64,000 nucleotides of DNA from an uncultured Chthonomonadaceae bacterium (GTDB taxonomy: Bacteria; Armatimonadota; Fimbriimonadia; Fimbriimonadales; Fimbriimonadaceae): the NCBI GenBank assembly GCA_946479035.1, contig CAMLDW010000001.1, forward strand, positions 1 to 64,000, given 5' to 3'. The first letter of the stretch is position 1. Each line of letters begins with the position of its first letter. Below the pieces are notes generated by a model that worked only from the letters and a program-made list of their open reading frames with translations, did not search any database and was not told where the DNA came from. Shown in pieces: positions 25,046 to 32,893 of this stretch. The translations under genes and the position numbers were made by a program.

Positions 25046-26032
25046 GTGTTCAGGGATTCGTCTCCTTTGAAAGCACAGGCACAGCTCCTGGTCTTTGGAA
25101 TAGCCCTTCTATCGTATGGTTTCGTCGGGGCAACGCAAGCACAGGGGAAGTCACAAGCCGAGCGGCTGTTCGCTCGAGCCAAGCCCGACGACTACATGAC
25201 CGACCGCGGTTGCGCGGAGTGCCACGCGAGCAAGGCGGCCCACTTTTCCGAGTCTGCGCACGCTGCGTACATGTCCGACCCGAAGTTGCCACTGGACAGG
25301 CGCGGCTGCCAGGGCTGTCACGGCCCCGGTTACATCCACCAGGCCGAGGATAACGCCGAGGTCATCTCCTTCACCAAGATGAGCCCAAAGGAGTCTTCCG
25401 CTGCCTGTCTGCGCTGTCACGAGAAGACGATGGACCCGAACCACTGGAAGCGCACAGAGCACGCGCGGGCCAACGTTTCGTGCGTGTCGTGCCACCAGAT
25501 CCACACAGACACGGAGCCTGACCTCGGCACGAGCGTGAAGCGGAGCGACCCCCGCGCGCCGATCTTTGCTGCCAAGCCGGACCCGAAGTCCATGCTGAAG
25601 GCTGACGAGGCGACCCTGTGCGGCTCGTGCCACCCCGCGGCCGTCGCCGAGTTCCGCGCAGCGCACAAGCACCCGGTTCCCGAGGGCAGGATGGTGTGCA
25701 GCGACTGCCACTCGGTACATCCTTCTAAGTCATCGATCATCAAGCGCGACGCCATGAAGGACAAGTGCGTCACGTGCCACGTGGAAAAGGCGGGGCCGTT
25801 CGTATTCGAGCACGACCCAGTGGCCGGACACACCGGGGATGGGTGCATCGAGTGCCACCGTCCCCACGGATCCAACAACCCCAAGATGCTCAATTCTGTG
25901 ACACGGGGCCTGTGCGCCCAGTGCCACACCGACAAGCTGGCTCAGCACCACCCTGGGCAGACCTGCTGGAACGCGGGCTGCCACGTTGCCTCGCACGGCA
26001 GCAACACGGACCCGAGGTTCCTACAAAGATGA
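25046..26032 (+). CDS. Decahaem c-type cytochrome, DmsE/MtrA/PioA-like
   Basis: The 328-residue protein has a signal peptide (LLVFGIALLSYGFVGATQAQG) and ten haem sites. Nine are CXXCH (CAECH, CQGCH, CLRCH, CVSCH, CGSCH, CSDCH, CVTCH, CIECH, CAQCH) and the last is an expanded CWNAGCH (CX4CH). Even spacing and size match the MtrA/DmsE family, which forms a haem wire threaded through an outer-membrane barrel. The next gene, overlapping by ATGA, encodes such a barrel. The GTG start follows a purine-rich ribosome site (GGGGAAGGAAAG). First gene of the electron-conduit operon. Confidence 0.92.
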   Translation: MFRDSSPLKAQAQLLVFGIALLSYGFVGATQAQGKSQAERLFARAKPDDYMTDRGCAECHASKAAHFSESAHAAYMSDPKLPLDRRGCQGCHGPGYIHQAEDNAEVISFTKMSPKESSAACLRCHEKTMDPNHWKRTEHARANVSCVSCHQIHTDTEPDLGTSVKRSDPRAPIFAAKPDPKSMLKADEATLCGSCHPAAVAEFRAAHKHPVPEGRMVCSDCHSVHPSKSSIIKRDAMKDKCVTCHVEKAGPFVFEHDPVAGHTGDGCIECHRPHGSNNPKMLNSVTRGLCAQCHTDKLAQHHPGQTCWNAGCHVASHGSNTDPRFLQR

Positions 26033-27669
26033 GCGCCATTGTCCGCTGGCCGAGCTGTGCCTGGATGAGCCTGCTTTTGGTCACGTCCGGTCTCGCTCAG
26101 ACGAACGGAGAAGGTCAGCAGGGGCGAGACCCGGAGACGCCGCAAGAAGAGTCGGCGCCCAAGCCGAAGCTCAACACGGCCACCCTTGGCTGGACGACTT
26201 TTCGAGGCAACCGCGGCCTGGAGCAGTATGCGACGCCGTTCACCGGGCTTGGGCTCCAAAGCCTCCGTTTGCTCTTCCCCACGGTCGAGGGCTCGGTGTT
26301 CTCCCGGATCGTCGTCAGAGGGATGCCCGACCAGGACAACTATCAGTCCGCACTGTTCCAGCTCGACTATGGCAAGACCAAACTGGCCGTCGAGCGATAC
26401 GACTTCCACAGCTTCGTGTTCGACTGGCGGCCGAGGGACGAGAGCAATGACAGGGCAACCTCGTTCGTCGTTGACCAGAGGATCACGCCCAGCATCGGCG
26501 GGTTCGTGAGCTATAGCTCGAGCAAGCGCGACATGCAGTACGCCGCGCCGCTCGTCCCAGACCAGAACCACACGCAGACGCTCGCGATGGGCGTCGGAGG
26601 GAGCGTGCTCGGGGGGAGCGCGAACCTGAGCGCCACCGAGCGCAGGACCTCCACGCTCACTGGCGTCCAGCCAACGACGCTCCAGCGCAACTACAGCGCG
26701 AGCTACTCCAGACAGCTCTCGGACACGCTCGGCATCATCGGGAGCGCGAGCTTCGGCCGTGTCGAGCAGGTGGGACTGCCGAGCAACGACGTCGCCGTCT
26801 TCGCGCTGGGAGGCGACTGGGACGTGTCTCCGGCCACGTGCCTGCAGTTCCAGTTCGCAGACCAGAACCTCGACGTCAATTCGATCGAGAACGCCTATGT
26901 CCGACGACGCACCTTTTCCAGCCTGCGCGTGTTGCACGATCTACCGGGCTGGGCACTCCAGTTCGGCTACAGGCACCAGGAGTCCGAGCGCGTGCGGACC
27001 GACCACCTGTTCGTGGACGTGCCCAAGACCGACACGATTGACTTTCGCGCGACGGGGCGGCTCGGAGGAAAGCGGCTGACGGTCCGTGGGAACTGGGAGA
27101 ACGTCACCTCGGATGCAGTCATGCAGTTCCATGAGGACGACGGGACCGTTGAGAACACACAGCAGCTGTATTGGGACAACAAGGCCCTGGTCCAGGCCCG
27201 GTTGGAGGGTTCTGGGGAGAACTTCGTGGGGTATGGCGCGCTCACCTACAGGTACCGCCACAACGAGGCTAGGCGAGTCAGCATTGATTGGACCAATGTG
27301 GCTGTCGGTGGGAGCTACGTCTACAACAGCGCCCTCAGCGGCTACGCCGAGCTTTCGTTGGACAACTTCGTCGCCACGGGCGCTTCGGAGACGGGCCAGA
27401 CCCTGGACTTCTATTTTCCGAACGCGTGGAACTTCGGCCTCGGCCTAGATTGGGCAAAGAGTTGGAGCACCACAGCTTCGGCGAGCCTCAACTACTATGA
27501 GTCGGGCGACGTTCGTGGCGCTCAGCTCACTTTCAACTTCAAGCACGTCTTCCCATGGGAGGATGAGATCGAACTCATCTTGGCGCCTTGGTCGCGAGAC
27601 GACCGACAACTCGACCTGACAGGTTTCAGCACGACGTTTCTGAGCGCGAGGTACACTACCAGGTTCTAG
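26029..27669 (+). CDS. Outer-membrane beta-barrel, MtrB/PioB-like
   Basis: The 546-residue protein has a signal peptide cleaved near LAQT, then a run of alternating hydrophobic/polar strands such as TLGWTTFRGN, YQSALFQLDYGKTKLAVERYDFHSF, ASFGRVEQVGL and AQLTFNFKHVF. It ends in Phe (ARYTTRF), the outer-membrane insertion mark. Placement directly after a DmsE-like decahaem gene, with ATGA overlap, makes it the porin sheath of a porin-cytochrome conduit. It is shorter than Shewanella MtrB (about 700) and lacks MtrB's N-terminal CXXC. The start at 26029 is chosen for the overlap; a frame from 25765 only reads through the cytochrome gene. Confidence 0.82.
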   Translation: MSAIVRWPSCAWMSLLLVTSGLAQTNGEGQQGRDPETPQEESAPKPKLNTATLGWTTFRGNRGLEQYATPFTGLGLQSLRLLFPTVEGSVFSRIVVRGMPDQDNYQSALFQLDYGKTKLAVERYDFHSFVFDWRPRDESNDRATSFVVDQRITPSIGGFVSYSSSKRDMQYAAPLVPDQNHTQTLAMGVGGSVLGGSANLSATERRTSTLTGVQPTTLQRNYSASYSRQLSDTLGIIGSASFGRVEQVGLPSNDVAVFALGGDWDVSPATCLQFQFADQNLDVNSIENAYVRRRTFSSLRVLHDLPGWALQFGYRHQESERVRTDHLFVDVPKTDTIDFRATGRLGGKRLTVRGNWENVTSDAVMQFHEDDGTVENTQQLYWDNKALVQARLEGSGENFVGYGALTYRYRHNEARRVSIDWTNVAVGGSYVYNSALSGYAELSLDNFVATGASETGQTLDFYFPNAWNFGLGLDWAKSWSTTASASLNYYESGDVRGAQLTFNFKHVFPWEDEIELILAPWSRDDRQLDLTGFSTTFLSARYTTRF

Positions 27670-27717
27670 GGAGAAGAGCGCTGGGATCGTCGACGCTGAC
27701 ACACGAGAAGCAAGACA

Positions 27718-29169
27718 ATGAAGGACCGGCGGTTATTGACACTTTTTGCCTCGATCCCGCTGATAGCGGCGATCCTGGCGACGCAGAGCTGCGGTGGCCT
27801 CGGTGGGCCGACCATCGGCAACGGGGGGCAAGGCTCAATCAGTGAGCAGTTCCTCGCGCTGCTGAGCAACGAACAGCGGAACGCCTCGTACACGAACTCG
27901 GCGACGTGTTCGGCGGTGGCCTGCCACGGCAGCGATCCCGACTCGACCTATGCCCACTGGCAGGGGACGAAGCACTTCGAGAACAACGTGGGGTGCGAGA
28001 GCTGCCACGGTCCCGGCAGCGCGCACAACGCCAACCCGACCAAGACGAACATCCTGACGTTCCCCAAGGCCGGCAATCCGGTCGTTTGCGCGCAGTGCCA
28101 CGGTCCGGTCTACGACCAATACGTGTACTCGCAGCACAAGAACCTCGTCCTGAGCGCGGTCCAGGGGGCAGTGACGAGCCCGAACACTACGGGCCGGAAC
28201 TCAAGGTGCGTGGCGTGCCACGGCGGGCTCTTCCGCACGCGCACCTACGACGCGAATCCGCCGCTGGACATTGCGACGATGCCGACTGACGACATCAAGC
28301 AGTTCGCCCTCGACGTGATCAACTGGGCCCCGCAGACGGCCAATTGCGTCACATGCCACGATCCGCACAGCAAGACGGGCAAGGTGACGGACGCGAACGA
28401 GGACGTCCAACTTCGGCACGCGACGTTCAGTTTGGACACCTCACAGGTGGACGCTGGATCCACGGTGCAGGAGTATCAGACGATCGACCACATTTGTGCC
28501 CAGTGCCACAACGGTCGTGCCACCGACCCTTCGGACGCGGCATTGAACGCTAACAGCTCACGGCCGAGCATGCACGACAGCAACCAGTACAACATGCTTC
28601 TGGGCTTCGGTGGCGTGGAGGGGAGCGGTCCGCCTATCAACAGCACGTCGCATGCGGACATCCCGGGCCAGTGCTCGCACTGTCACATGCCCGACTCGCG
28701 CCATACGTTCACGGTGAGCTTCAACGCTTGTGTGCCGTGCCACACCGAGACCGACGCGGCGGTGCGCGTGACGGCCGTCAAGTCGGAGATCCTCGATGGG
28801 CTATACAGCCTCCGCGTGAGGATGTCGACTTGGGCCCAATCGGCCTATCCTGGCCAGCCGGGCAACGAGATCTTCTGGGAGTACACCGCGACGATCACCG
28901 AGGAAGGCTACGCTCCGCCAAGCCAGGCGGGCGTGCCAATCGAGATCAAGCGCGCGCGGCACAACTACTACTTCATCATCAGGTCCGGCGACTTTGGCGT
29001 ACACAACAGCGTCTATGCGCGTCACCTGCTGACAGTAGCGAACGAGAACCTGGACGACATCTCCGTCCCGGGGGGCATTCCGACGACGCTCACCAGGGCG
29101 CAGAAGATGGCGGTGATCAAGTCCGACAGGGCCAGGGCGCAGAGGGCAGACATAGACTCGATAGACTGA
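27718..29169 (+). CDS. Octahaem c-type cytochrome, putative outer-surface terminal
   Basis: The 483-residue protein starts with an export signal (LFASIPLIAAILATQSCGG); the Cys could be lipidated, though TQSC is a poor lipobox. Eight haem sites follow within residues 60-345: CSAVACH (CX4CH), then CESCH, CAQCH, CVACH, CVTCH, CAQCH, CSHCH, CVPCH. About 130 haem-free residues finish the chain. I know no close family. By position after the decahaem/barrel pair it likely takes MtrC/OmcA's place on the outside. Alternatively it could be a periplasmic oxidoreductase. Like the decahaem protein it has exactly one CX4CH site. Confidence 0.75.
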   Translation: MKDRRLLTLFASIPLIAAILATQSCGGLGGPTIGNGGQGSISEQFLALLSNEQRNASYTNSATCSAVACHGSDPDSTYAHWQGTKHFENNVGCESCHGPGSAHNANPTKTNILTFPKAGNPVVCAQCHGPVYDQYVYSQHKNLVLSAVQGAVTSPNTTGRNSRCVACHGGLFRTRTYDANPPLDIATMPTDDIKQFALDVINWAPQTANCVTCHDPHSKTGKVTDANEDVQLRHATFSLDTSQVDAGSTVQEYQTIDHICAQCHNGRATDPSDAALNANSSRPSMHDSNQYNMLLGFGGVEGSGPPINSTSHADIPGQCSHCHMPDSRHTFTVSFNACVPCHTETDAAVRVTAVKSEILDGLYSLRVRMSTWAQSAYPGQPGNEIFWEYTATITEEGYAPPSQAGVPIEIKRARHNYYFIIRSGDFGVHNSVYARHLLTVANENLDDISVPGGIPTTLTRAQKMAVIKSDRARAQRADIDSID

Positions 29170-29177
29170 CGACGACC

Positions 29178-29204
29178 GGGCCGGGGCGCGAACGCCCCCG
29201 GCCC
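29178..29204 (+). terminator. GC-rich intercistronic hairpin between the octahaem gene and ccmF
   Basis: GGGCCGGGGCG (29178-29188) and CGCCCCCGGCCC (29193-29204) form an 11-bp stem with one bulged base and a CGAA loop. No U-run follows, so it is more likely an attenuator or mRNA-stability element than a full terminator. Confidence 0.4.
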
Positions 29205-29225
29205 AAAGACACTGAGGACGCAATA

Positions 29226-31637
29226 ATGAACGAACTTGGGCTTCCAGAGCTGGCATCTCCGCCGGGCTGGTCTTTGGCGCTCGGGATCCTCGGTCGCACG
29301 CTCGTGTTCGCCTCCGCCGGGCTCTTCGCCCTGTCCGCGTTCAGCTGGTTCTTCTCCAAGCGCTCGCCAGAGTATGCGCGCCCTGCGCGGCTCGCCTTCA
29401 CAATCGCGTGCGCGAGCGTCATAGGCGCGTTCGTCGTCCTGGGAGTCCTCTTCGCCGCACAGAGGTACGAGTTCGCCTACGTGTTCGGCCACTCAGACAA
29501 TCTGACGGCCCTCGCCTACCGAATCGCGGGCATCTGGTCCGGTCAGGAGGGCAGCTTCCTGCTCTGGGCGACCTGTTCTGCGGTCTTCGCCCTCTTCACA
29601 GCGCGCAGGACTGGCCCGTACCGCCGGTGGTACTCCATCGTATTCGCGTTCTTCCTGGGCGGAGTGACGAGCATCCTCGCGTACGAGTCGCCCTTCCGCC
29701 TTACCATGTTCGAGGGGCAAGCGGTGGTGCCGACCGACGGCGCGGGCCTCGCGCCGTCGCTGCATAACTACTGGGTCGTTATCCATCCGCCGACGATCTT
29801 CCTGGGGTTCGGCTCGCTCACGTGCCTCTTCGCGCTCGCGTTCGCGGCGCTCGCCACGAAGGACTATGAGCGCTGGATCCCCATTGTGCGGCCGTGGGCA
29901 ATCGTGTCCACGTCGCTTGTTGGCCTTGGCCTTTGCATGGGCGGCTTTTGGGCCTACGAGACGCTCGGTTGGGGCGGGTTCTGGATGTGGGACCCGGTCG
30001 AGAACACGAGCTTCGTCCCCTGGTGCTTCGTGGTCGCGCTGGTGCACGGCGTCATCGTGCAGGCGACAAAGAAGAAGTGGCAGATGACGAACATCTTGCT
30101 CGCATCGCTGCCTTTCCTGGTGTTCATGTACGGCACGTTCCTGACGCGGTCCGGCGTGCTCAGCGACGCGAGCGTGCACAGCTTTGCCGAGATGAACAGC
30201 TATGCCCTCAAGCTGCTGATCGTACTGATGGCCGGTTCGTTCCTCGGCTTCGGTGGCCTGTGGGTGGCCCGCGCGGTGCAAGCGCGCAAGGAGAAGCGTA
30301 GCGAGGAGCCGGGCAGCCTCGTGCGTCGCGAGTCGTTCTACATGATCGGCATCGCGTCGTTGCTTGCGCTCGGGGTCGCCACCATGATCGGCATGAGCGT
30401 GCCGCTGATGATGGCGCTCAAGGGCGAAAAGCCTCGGATCGTCGAAGAGCCCCTCTATCACCAGGTTCTCACGTGGATCTTCTTCCCGCTCATGCTCCTC
30501 ATGGCCGTGACGCCGTTCGTCTCGTGGAACGGGATGCCCGCTCGGGAGGTCTGGTCAAGGGCCTACTCGATTCTGTGCGTCACCGTCGGCGCCGTCGGGA
30601 TCCTGCTCCTGTTCGCAGTGCTTACCCCGTTCGCGAGCCAGATCGAGATGAACACAACCGTCACGCTCTTCGGCAGCTATCAACTCAAAGGCATGGCCTG
30701 GATCGTCGTGCTGTTCTCGCTCTGCACGTTCGTGATAGTAGGCAACGGGTGGCGCATCATCGAGCTCTTTAAGAAGAGCAAGCTGGGCGTGTCCCCGTTC
30801 CTGGCCCACATCGGCGTCGCCGTGCTCATGGCAGGGCTCATCGTCTCGCGGGGGTTTGAGAGCAAGGAGCGTTCGTTCGTGATGCAGGACCACCCGGGCC
30901 GGGTGCTCAACTATGAGGTTCGCTACGTCGGCATGACCTCCACGGACACCGACCGCGACAACAAGCTCCAACTCGCCTTCTACAACCCGGCCAAGGGCAA
31001 CAAACCGCTCTTCACCGCCACGCCCGGGCTGTATTACATCAAGCACGAGGACGGCACGCAGGACGCGATGGTCTGGCCGCACATCCAGCGCGGGCTCTTC
31101 ATGGACACCTACATTTCGCTCGGCGTGCCACAGAAGTCGAGCGGCCAAGAGGTCACCATCGAGCCGGGCAAGTCTGCGGACGTGTTGGGCCTCACGCTCA
31201 GTTACATCGAGCCGATCCGCGAGGGCGAGATGGGCGAGTCGGGAGGCTCCATCGGGGCTCGCGTCAAGGTCCAGGGCGAAAGGGAGCAGAAAGAGGTCAC
31301 CCCCCACATCACCTTCGCCGATGCCGGCAAGCTCGATTCCCACCCCGCCGCGCTGGACGACGGACTAGAACTTGAGCTCGTCTCCCTCGACTCCACCACG
31401 AAGAAAGCTACTTTCCGCCTCCAGACCGGCAAGATGATCTACCCGATGGAGGTCTTCCACAAGCCCATGACCCTGCTGGTATGGCTCGGGACGGCCCTCA
31501 TGGCCGCCTCCGGGTTCGCCGCAGCCATCTACCGCCGCGCCCCAGCCCCTGCCGAGGAGGCCGAAGTGCCCGCCCCGGATGCCGCGCGACCCAAAAAACG
31601 CCGACTTAAACCTGAGACCCTGGAAGAAACATCATGA
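29226..31637 (+). CDS. ccmF: Cytochrome c maturation protein CcmF (haem lyase subunit)
   Basis: The 803-residue polytopic membrane protein attaches haem to apocytochromes in System I maturation. It shows the tryptophan-rich WWD motif WGGFWMWDPVENTSF and the conserved HNYWVVIHPP and FLTRSGVLSDASVHSFAE loops. There are about 14 membrane helices, plus a large periplasmic C-terminal domain and a last helix (LLVWLGTALMAASGFAAAIY). The ATG at 29226 has GAGGA upstream; the longer frame reads through the octahaem gene. Its presence inside the operon ties maturation to the cytochromes made here. Other ccm genes are not in view. Confidence 0.95.
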   Translation: MNELGLPELASPPGWSLALGILGRTLVFASAGLFALSAFSWFFSKRSPEYARPARLAFTIACASVIGAFVVLGVLFAAQRYEFAYVFGHSDNLTALAYRIAGIWSGQEGSFLLWATCSAVFALFTARRTGPYRRWYSIVFAFFLGGVTSILAYESPFRLTMFEGQAVVPTDGAGLAPSLHNYWVVIHPPTIFLGFGSLTCLFALAFAALATKDYERWIPIVRPWAIVSTSLVGLGLCMGGFWAYETLGWGGFWMWDPVENTSFVPWCFVVALVHGVIVQATKKKWQMTNILLASLPFLVFMYGTFLTRSGVLSDASVHSFAEMNSYALKLLIVLMAGSFLGFGGLWVARAVQARKEKRSEEPGSLVRRESFYMIGIASLLALGVATMIGMSVPLMMALKGEKPRIVEEPLYHQVLTWIFFPLMLLMAVTPFVSWNGMPAREVWSRAYSILCVTVGAVGILLLFAVLTPFASQIEMNTTVTLFGSYQLKGMAWIVVLFSLCTFVIVGNGWRIIELFKKSKLGVSPFLAHIGVAVLMAGLIVSRGFESKERSFVMQDHPGRVLNYEVRYVGMTSTDTDRDNKLQLAFYNPAKGNKPLFTATPGLYYIKHEDGTQDAMVWPHIQRGLFMDTYISLGVPQKSSGQEVTIEPGKSADVLGLTLSYIEPIREGEMGESGGSIGARVKVQGEREQKEVTPHITFADAGKLDSHPAALDDGLELELVSLDSTTKKATFRLQTGKMIYPMEVFHKPMTLLVWLGTALMAASGFAAAIYRRAPAPAEEAEVPAPDAARPKKRRLKPETLEETS

Positions 31638-31966
31638 AACGTATTTTCGTCATGTGTGCACTGCTCGGCACCTTTGCCATCGCTTCTGCCCTGACCGCGT
31701 TTAGCAAGACCTTCAACGAGACTTACAAAGTCGAGAAGGGCTCTGCGCTCGACAAGGCAGCCTGTATGGTCTGCCACCTTGGCGCCAAGGGAGGAAAGCT
31801 CAACCCGTACGGCCTCGACGTCCAGAAGGAGATGAAGATTGAGAAGCAGAAAGCCGTCAACAAACAGGTCCTTACCAAGGTCGAGCAGCTCGACTCCGAC
31901 AAGGACGGCGTCAAGAACATTGACGAGATCAAGAAGGACACGAACCCCGGGTCCAAGCCCCAGTGA
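31634..31966 (+). CDS. Small monohaem cytochrome c with Ca-loop motif
   Basis: The 110-residue protein has a signal peptide (MKRIFVMCALLGTFAIASA), one haem site CMVCH, then NPYGLDV and a calcium-type loop LDSDKDGVKNIDEI followed by DTNPGS. It is likely a periplasmic electron shuttle. The start overlaps the ccmF stop by ATGA. It is clearly a paralogue of the cytochrome half of the next gene (same order: CXXCH, NPYG, LDSDxDGVxN, T/P-G), so the pair arose by duplication. Confidence 0.85.
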   Translation: MKRIFVMCALLGTFAIASALTAFSKTFNETYKVEKGSALDKAACMVCHLGAKGGKLNPYGLDVQKEMKIEKQKAVNKQVLTKVEQLDSDKDGVKNIDEIKKDTNPGSKPQ

Positions 31967-32035
31967 CCTTGTACGAAACCGAGATCGGAGAGGGGGCAGA
32001 AGGACCGTAGAAAGGAAGGCCCAGGAGCACCAATA

Positions 32036-32881
32036 GTGAAGAGGTTTTGCCTAGCGACCTGTCTCATCGCGACCGCGCCTTGCGCGTTCGCAACCGGCGA
32101 GTACATGGATGCGTTCTTGAGCCACTATAAGCTCAAGGAGAACACCGCCTTCAACGACAAGTCGTGCGGCATCTGTCACGTGTCGGACGCCGACTTCGAG
32201 TTCAACCCCTATGGCGCGGCAGTCAAGAAGGCCCTGAGCGACTCTGGCGCGTCCGCAGTGGACGGCGCGGTGCTTGCCAGCATCGAGTCGCTCGACTCCG
32301 ACGGCGATGGCGTGACCAACGGCGAGGAGGTCGCGGCCGCGACCTTCCCCGGCGACGCGACGAGCGGTGCGAAGGCCGCCACCGCGACCACGAGCGGCGG
32401 CGCGGGCGGACCAGAGGTGAACGACGAAGGTAAGGATCTCGAGGAAGGCAAGAATGCCGCGAAAGAGACGGCGTTCCCGCCCAAGAACGGCTTCCACCCA
32501 GCTATCGTCCACTTTCCGATCGCTCTGTTCATTGGAGGGCTCATCCTCGACTTCTTTGGCATGGTGCGCAAGAACAGGACCCTGCTCGCCGCCGGTTGGT
32601 ACTGCATCATCATGGCCGCGATCTCAGCCGTTGGGGCCATCCTATCCGGCGTCGCTGCGATGACGCTCTCAAAGATGCCCTACAGGGGGCTCATCTTCGA
32701 GCACATCCTCTTTGCCGTCGGGGCCGCCGTGCTGATGTGGATCATGGTCGCACTGCGCGTAGATCGGCACGAGCAGATGAACGTCAAGCTCCGAATGGTC
32801 TACTACGTCCTGGCTACAGGGTGCCTGTTCCTGATCTCCTATGCCGGGCACCTCGGCGGTGTTTTCGTATACGGCGAGTAG
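32036..32881 (+). CDS. Monohaem cytochrome c fused to DUF2231 membrane domain
   Basis: The 281-residue protein has a signal peptide, a haem site CGICH, NPYGAAV, a calcium-type loop LDSDGDGVTNGEE and an acidic Gly/Ala linker (residues 105-140). A four-helix DUF2231 domain then begins FHPAIVHFPIALFIGGLIL. Conserved His in HPAIVHFP, FEHILF and YAGHLGG could bind haem b. I infer an inner-membrane electron-transfer module that hands electrons to periplasmic cytochromes. The GTG start is supported by AGGAG 8 nt upstream. Last gene of the operon; it meets the convergent tolC-like gene with a 12-nt gap. Confidence 0.85.
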   Translation: MKRFCLATCLIATAPCAFATGEYMDAFLSHYKLKENTAFNDKSCGICHVSDADFEFNPYGAAVKKALSDSGASAVDGAVLASIESLDSDGDGVTNGEEVAAATFPGDATSGAKAATATTSGGAGGPEVNDEGKDLEEGKNAAKETAFPPKNGFHPAIVHFPIALFIGGLILDFFGMVRKNRTLLAAGWYCIIMAAISAVGAILSGVAAMTLSKMPYRGLIFEHILFAVGAAVLMWIMVALRVDRHEQMNVKLRMVYYVLATGCLFLISYAGHLGGVFVYGE

Positions 32882-32893
32882 TGGGCACGGCGG

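Noticed and set aside
25765..26028. N-terminal 88-residue extension of the barrel protein
   Set aside because: The extension reads through the end of the decahaem gene in another phase and has no signal peptide, whereas the ATG at 26029 gives a signal peptide and an ATGA overlap.
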